From positions 976,332 to 1,040,331 of the forward strand of contig JAKSZT010054573.1 of NCBI GenBank assembly GCA_026826555.1: a stretch of DNA of 64,000 nucleotides, read 5' to 3'. This DNA comes from Tolypeutes matacus (Eukaryota; Chordata; Mammalia; Cingulata; Chlamyphoridae). Below the pieces are notes generated by a model. It made no database searches, was not told where the DNA came from, and saw only the letters and a list, made by a program, of their open reading frames with translations. Shown in pieces: positions 59,336 through 64,000 of the stretch (position 1 is its first letter; every line of letters begins with the position of its first letter). The position numbers and the translations under genes were made by a program.

Positions 59336-60799
59336 TTTTTTTTTTTTTTACCACCAGAGTAGTCAATCTACTCTTTAATCTACTATTTTTAAAGTGATGG
59401 ACACTGAAGTGATGCACGCCTTAGAGTCTGTGTGAATCATAATAAATGTACAACACAGATACAAGGTGCTAAAAATAGGGTGGGATAGGGTGTTAAGGAA
59501 AAATACACCTAATGGAAACTAGGGATGATAGTAAATTGTACTATTTTTATAATTTTTCATCAATTATAACAAAGGAAATTAGTCAAAAATTAGTACAATT
59601 ACAAATAAAGTGCTGTCAGCAACTGCAGCAAACGCTGCACACAGGTGCCAGGGGCCGGTGTGGGCTGCTGGCTGGCGCTCTGTGTTTCAGGCATGCTTGC
59701 TCTGTAAACACGCGGCTCTAATAAGTTTTTTACCAAGCAGCCAAAGCAGCCAATCAGTTGATAGTTTTTTCATGGGCTATTTTGTCTCTGGCTTCTCTGG
59801 GTGTCCTAACCTGATTTCACTCAGCCTAAAAGCCTTATTCCAAATTGTAAAGTGGGTTTACCAATTTATAAAGGCAGAGTTTCCACTGGGAAACAGGTAC
59901 ACGAAACCTGATTTAGCCTGATTTTAGCTGCATTCATTCATTCGGTCATTCATTTGTTCTTGCAGACCCTTCTTAATGAGACAACCCTGGGAGTTCCTAA
60001 TTAATTCTACTGGCCTCCCTGATGTAAATTTAGGGAATAGACACATTTTAAAAAAATGTACATTTATGTAATCTAAGCATCTTTTAAAATATGTATTAAA
60101 AAAAAAAAACGAAACGATGTAGGTGAAAAAGCATCCTGGGGATAACTGGTTATCTCCATCTCACAGAGCCAAAGTGTGCAGAAGAATTGAGGGACAGGGC
60201 TGGAAACTGCCACCTGCCAGCTCCTCAGGCCCCAAGCAGAGAGGACTCAAGCTTTGTGCTGCACCTCTGGGCCGGCTGCATGCGTGTTGACACACTTGGA
60301 GCCACGTTCAGGTTTTAAAACGTGGAAGTGCCACTCTGTTGTGGGATGCTGGGTCACTTGGTCTGCGTGGCCCGGGTCTCAGGGCTCGGTCGTGCCGTGT
60401 AAATGTCCCCACCTCCAAAGCACAGTCCCCATGAGCACATCCCAGCGCACTGTGGGGCCTTGTCCCTGCAAGCTGGTGGTGGTGGTGGCGGGGGGCGCGC
60501 TTTCCCGCCCGGCCTCAGGGAAGCCTGCTGCCCTTTCCAGGTTGGGAATTATCAATGGCACCGCGTCTCCTTCTCTGCCGTGGTCCTGGCTGGGGAAGGA
60601 GGACGTAGGTGAAGGACATGGGAAAAGAACAAGAGACGCCTGCGCAGCAATCTCAAAGCTCCAAGGCCGAGTCAAGAGGCTTGGGGCAGACGCAGGAGGG
60701 GGAGAGTTTGAGAAAGCGTCCTGCTTTGAAGAACTCATCAGACGCGCACCTGGGAAGCTCACTGGCACGGCTTGTTTACTCAGTTTCCCAGGCGGTGAC
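59336..60799. other. Unannotated interval leading into the ANOS1 CpG island
   Basis: AT-rich to about 60.15 kb, then rising GC. The very long + strand frame that begins at 60254 is open because stop codons are rare in the GC-rich DNA, not because of a gene. Confidence 0.4.
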
Positions 60800-61257
60800 A
60801 GGGACGAGGCGAGGAGAGGGCTGGCAGGAGGGAGGAGGGCGCGCGGCGCTGGCAGGCAGACGGCGCGGCCCCGCTCCTTCTCCTGGCTGCTCCCACAGCC
60901 CGGTCAGTGGAGTCACGCTCTTTCCCCCCACTTAGCAGGAGAAGCCCGCGCCCGGGGCGCCCCGAGGAGGAGGCCGGGGCCGAGGCAATGGTACTGTTTC
61001 AATAAAACCACGCTCTGCGGCCACAGGGCATTCCCACGGCCCCGGGCCCCGCAGGGCGCGCCTCGCGTCCCAGGTGCCCGGCTGCTCGCGCCTGTCCGCA
61101 GGGCACAGCCGTGCACCCGGGTGGCCGCACGGGCGGCGCGGGGACATCGCCCACCCCCGACGGCGCGGCGCTCTGTCCCCGCGCCCCCGACTCCCGGCCC
61201 GGGAGACCTGCGCCCCAGCCCTCGGGCCGGCCTCCCTGCCAGTCAGGGCCCTCCCAG

Positions 61258-61262
61258 CCAAT
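61258..61262 (+). promoter_or_regulatory. CCAAT box
   Basis: CAGCCAATGG context, 169 bases upstream of the ANOS1 ATG. This is a classic NF-Y type site. Use in vivo is inferred. Confidence 0.5.
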
Positions 61263-61304
61263 GGCGCGGCCGCCTGTCACCCTCAGCCCACCCCTGGAGG
61301 CAGA

Positions 61305-61312
61305 GGGGCGGG
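61305..61312 (+). promoter_or_regulatory. GC box (Sp1-type)
   Basis: GGGGCGGG between the CCAAT box and the ATG, a typical Sp1 site. No TATA box is seen nearby, which fits a CpG-island promoter. Confidence 0.5.
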
Positions 61313-61322
61313 CGCTGGCGGG

Positions 61323-61430
61323 ATGAACTTTCCGGCGGAGTTGCGGCGGCCGCGCGGTGCCCGGCGGAGCTGCCCCGGCGCGGAGCGGGGAGCCTCGGCC
61401 AGCGCCCGGCGTGCGCCCCCGACCCGCAGC
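61323..61430 (+). other. In-frame upstream extension with its own ATG
   Basis: An ATG at 61323 is in frame with the ANOS1 start at 61431, with no stop between, and would add 36 residues (MNFPAEL..., R- and A-rich) before the signal peptide. Its context (G at -3, A at +4) is weaker than that of 61431. More likely 5' UTR than protein. Confidence 0.3.
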
Positions 61431-61631
61431 ATGGAGCCCGGGGCGCCCGGCGCCGCGCTGACCCTCTGCCTCTGGCTGGCGGCCTGCGGGGGCTGCCTGG
61501 CGGCCGGGCCCGGCGCGGCGCGGCGGCTGGACGAGTCGCTGGCGGCCGGGAGCGTCCAGCGCGCCCGCTGCGCCTCCAGGTGCCTGAGCCTGCACATCAC
61601 GCGCATCTCCGCCTTCTTCCAGCACTTCCAG
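61431..61631 (+). CDS. ANOS1: ANOS1 (anosmin-1) coding exon 1
   Basis: Anosmin-1 is a secreted extracellular-matrix glycoprotein that guides olfactory axons and GnRH neurons and binds heparan sulfate and FGFR1; its loss causes X-linked Kallmann syndrome in people. The exon gives 67 codons starting [18 protein letters not shown]. Residues 1 to about 24 form a signal peptide with a hydrophobic core ([16 protein letters not shown]). RRLDESL follows, then [14 protein letters not shown], with Cys47 and Cys51 as the first of the cysteine-rich domain, ending [12 protein letters not shown]. Homology stops exactly at CAG|GTACCG, a splice donor at 61632. Later exons (whey acidic protein-like domain, four fibronectin type III repeats) lie outside the window. 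The start is chosen because the signal peptide follows it and its context GCAGCATGG is strong (A at -3, G at +4). Two fewer alanines than I recall in the human protein occur near residue 29. Confidence 0.95.
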
Positions 61632-64000
61632 GTACCGGCCCCCCTCCGCCCGCCGCGCCCCCCGCCTCGGCGCCCCGACTCCTCGCCGGGTTCGGCCGAC
61701 GGACCCGGCTCTCCCGCGGCGGGGTTTCGCAGCCGGGTGCTCGGACCCTCCTCTCCAGCTCCTCCCTGCTCCCGAAACGCCAAAGAAGCCTGCAGCATCT
61801 CCTCTCCCGGCGGAGGAGGGAGGGCGGCTTCCTGCGCTTCCCCGGGGGCCGTGCGCATTTGTTGGTTGCCCCGGAGGCTTCGCGCGGGTGGCGAGTCCCG
61901 CAAAGTCCCCGGCGCTGCGGGGCGCGTCCCGAAGGCGCGCCCGGGGAACTGCGCGACGTGCCCAGCCCCGCAAGGGCCTACGAGCCGCCGCCACTTTTGT
62001 CTCTCCTGGCGATGGCCCGGAGCTCGCTGCCCCCAGGTCGAGCCCCAGGCAGGGCATTGGGCCGCCCGCGAAGTGCGTTCCGGGGTGCGTGCGTTGGAGC
62101 GGGGGTGGCTGTGCGCGCCCCCGAGCTTCAAGGTCTTCCTAATGAACAGCGCGGAGGTCGTGGGAGAGGCAGAGGATAGGGGGCGTAGAGGGGCCGTGCT
62201 TGTGTGCTCCGGAGAGCAGGCCCAGGTCCCTTACCTCTCCCGGGCAGGTCCTTTCAGCTGGAAGGCGGAGGAGCGAGTGGGTGTGTTGCGCGACCGCGGG
62301 TCTGGCCCGCAACAGCAGTCTTGCGCCTGCGGGGTGCCGGATCTTGGGGCCCGGGTGCCTGTGGGCGCCCTCGAGCCGCGCCCTAACTCCGCCCGCGCTG
62401 GGCGCACAGCTGCCCTCGCAGCAGATCCGAGCGCTGAACCCATAGCCCGCCGCCTGATTTCCCTCGCCTGTCATCGTTCTCTCCCTCGCCCACTCGTCTC
62501 TATCCGGAGCTTTTCACCTGTTCCAAGCTCCCAACTTCTCCATGGGGGTGAGCCTCCCACCCACTGGGAGGGCCTCGGGGGGAGAGCGGGGGCTACAACC
62601 TGGGCGGGAAACATGGGGCCCCCGGAAGGGCCCTGGGAATTCAGGGGGAGAGGAGGCGCTTTGGACGTCGCTGGAGTCGGGGTGATTGTAGCCCTCCGGG
62701 AGGTACTTGCTGGCTCGCCAGCTAATGAAACCTCACGCGGGGTGGCAGAGGGGGAGCTCTACGAAGCGTGAGTCAGCTCGCGCAGTTTGCGGGTGCAGGA
62801 GTGTGTGGTTTTGTCTGTTCCTAGCGGGTTCCAGAGAAGCGCACACGCTCGGCCGTCCTCCCGGGCTCGGGAGCAAGAGCACCGAGGGCGCACCCCAGGG
62901 AGGTGTGTGGGGGGTGAGATCGCGCGGGCGTCCTGGCCCCAGAGAGGGCTAGTCCCCACAGACCCGGCTTCCAAACCGCCTGCCCCACCCCGAAAGTCAC
63001 CCCTGAGACGAAGCGGCACTGCTGTTTACGCGGCAGAAGGCAGAACTAAACGGCTCATTCCCGGGGAGGAAGAGTGTCACTTATTTAATGGAATTGTCAG
63101 TTGCTCTAATTTATCTGTTTTACAGTTTCCCCGGCTAAAGAAATAGTTTAGATCAAGCCAATCCCGGTGAAAAGGCTTTTCTTCTGGTCCCTTGGCATGG
63201 CTTCTCTTCTGAAGAAAAACTGCTGACAGAGTACACATTGCCAGACAATCGTGATTACGTTTTAATTAGCTGGGGCGAAATAAGCTGCAAACTACTCAGT
63301 TAGGACTTAATAACTGCTGCTTTTCTAATCAATTGCAAAGCCATTCTGGGAGTTTCAACCCTAACCTGGTAATGCCTGTCTGATATATCTAAATTACAGG
63401 GATTAAGCTTTCTCAAGGTGTGAACAGTTCGCAGCACTGGCTCCTTATACAACCACAAGCTCCCCTGCCACTCGCTCTCATAACTGGGAGGATGGCGGAG
63501 GAACCAGGCTGTTGCCAGCCCCTTCTTCTGCGTGTGCCATTTCTTAGACAGGATGGGCTGGGAAAGCCTTGGCAAGACCATCTTCTGTCAGGGCTTCCCG
63601 ATCCACCAGCCTGTGCAGATGCCCCCAAGAAGCAGCCTGTTTCTGGAGCAGACGCTGATTTCCAACTTCTGCAGGGGTCTAGGCCCCCTTGTAAGGGTGG
63701 GGAGGGGCTGCCTCCCCCCTCCCCTCCATCCTCCCCCTCCCTCTCCATCCTCCCCCTCCCTCTCCATCCTCCCCCTCCCTCTCCATCCTCCCCCTCCCTC
63801 TCCATCCTCCCCCTCCCTCTCCATCCTCCCCCCTCCCCCTCCATCCTCCCCCCTCCCCCTCCATCCTCCCCCCTCCCCCTCCATCCTCCCCCCTCCCCCT
63901 CCATCCTCCCCCCTCCCCCTCCATCCTTCATCCTCCACCTCCTTGAAGAGAGTGTGGACTTTCAGGTGTGAATGCTGCCGAGCCTGGGCTAGAAAGAAAC
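61632..64000 (+). other. ANOS1: ANOS1 intron 1 (start)
   Basis: Begins with GTACCG directly after the exon and runs past the end of the window. The first kilobase is still CpG-rich. 63.16-63.42 kb is AT-rich unique-looking DNA. A polypyrimidine minisatellite lies at 63710-63932. No second exon is visible. Confidence 0.85.
63710..63932. repeat. Polypyrimidine minisatellite, 19-bp then 20-bp units
   Basis: Eleven copies of CCATCC separate C/T-only spacers. Starts at 63726, 63745, 63764, 63783, 63802 and 63821 are 19 bases apart; starts at 63821, 63841, 63861, 63881, 63901 and 63921 are 20 apart. The change from CTCCCCCTCCCTCT to CTCCCCCCTCCCCCT spacers is abrupt. The minus strand is G-rich and open in all frames; such frames are not genes. 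Confidence 0.97.

Larger units (their letters stand above)
60800..62700. promoter_or_regulatory. CpG island over the ANOS1 promoter and exon 1
   Basis: The stretch is very rich in G, C and CpG (for example GCGCGGC and CCCGCG-type words throughout 61.0-62.4 kb), in contrast to the AT-rich DNA around it. Limits are approximate. It spans the start of ANOS1, as usual for CpG-island promoters. Methylation state and the exact transcription start cannot be seen. Confidence 0.85.

Noticed and set aside
60999..62057. 352-codon minus-strand frame
   Set aside because: A shadow of the GC-rich promoter and exon; R-, G-, A- and P-rich with no domain.
60254..62179. 641-codon open frame on the + strand
   Set aside because: It lies in CpG-island DNA with few stop codons, is out of frame with ANOS1 exon 1, and overlaps equally long frames on both strands.
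61074..62771. 565-codon + frame that includes the ANOS1 exon
   Set aside because: Only residues from 61431 to 61631 match anosmin-1. The frame runs through the splice donor into intron 1 and upstream through the promoter, where it is open by base composition.
63413..63971. Frames of 172-183 codons over the 63.7-kb array
   Set aside because: Simple S/P/L-rich or G/E-rich repeats produced by the minisatellite within an intron.

Overview
The window is nuclear DNA from a placental mammal, most probably a xenarthran (armadillo, sloth or anteater; armadillo is my first guess). The main evidence is at least nine tRNA-derived SINEs with intact A and B boxes that match the DAS-SINE pattern known from xenarthrans. 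They sit among L1, MIR, L2, MaLR/MLT1 LTR and hAT fossils shared by placental mammals. There are no bacterial-type genes. Almost all long open frames are chance frames in repeats or GC-rich DNA.

The only gene I can name with confidence is at the right edge, on the + strand: exon 1 of ANOS1 (KAL1, anosmin-1). It starts at 61431 and ends at a CAG|GT donor at 61631/61632, inside a CpG-rich island of about 60.8-62.7 kb with a CCAAT box and a GC box upstream. The rest of the window to the right is intron 1. In humans ANOS1 lies at Xp22.31, so this is probably the matching part of the X chromosome, and the 60 kb to the left is the gene-poor DNA upstream of ANOS1.

Layout: 0.3-4.3 kb, a rearranged minus-strand L1 (internal ORF2 deletion plus 5' inversion). 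4.5-8 kb, SINE and old L1 3' ends. 8.3-8.65 kb, a minisatellite made of CAGGTG-bearing units. 11-11.75 kb, a truncated L1 with a composite 3' end and a perfect 15-bp target-site duplication. 14-18.4 kb, two hAT elements, an MLT1 LTR, an assembly gap in TG-rich DNA, MIRs and a dimeric SINE. 19-46 kb, a patchwork of SINEs, MaLR LTRs (one with TG...CA ends and a 5-bp duplication), L2 and MIR. 47.1-47.8 kb, a broken endogenous retrovirus pol fragment split by a minisatellite. 52.06-52.59 kb, a very CpG-rich minisatellite with a four-unit higher-order period. 52.8-59.3 kb, hAT, MIR and SINE copies. 60.8-64 kb, the ANOS1 promoter, exon 1 and intron 1, the last with a 19/20-bp polypyrimidine minisatellite.

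The most interesting signals are the four unrelated minisatellites in 64 kb (which may reflect high recombination, for example a pseudoautosomal location), the minisatellite that grew inside retroviral pol, the higher-order CpG minisatellite 9 kb upstream of ANOS1, and an in-frame upstream ATG before the anosmin-1 signal peptide. I found no convincing new multi-gene system. Repeat family names are from memory of consensus sequences and should be confirmed by a repeat-library search.
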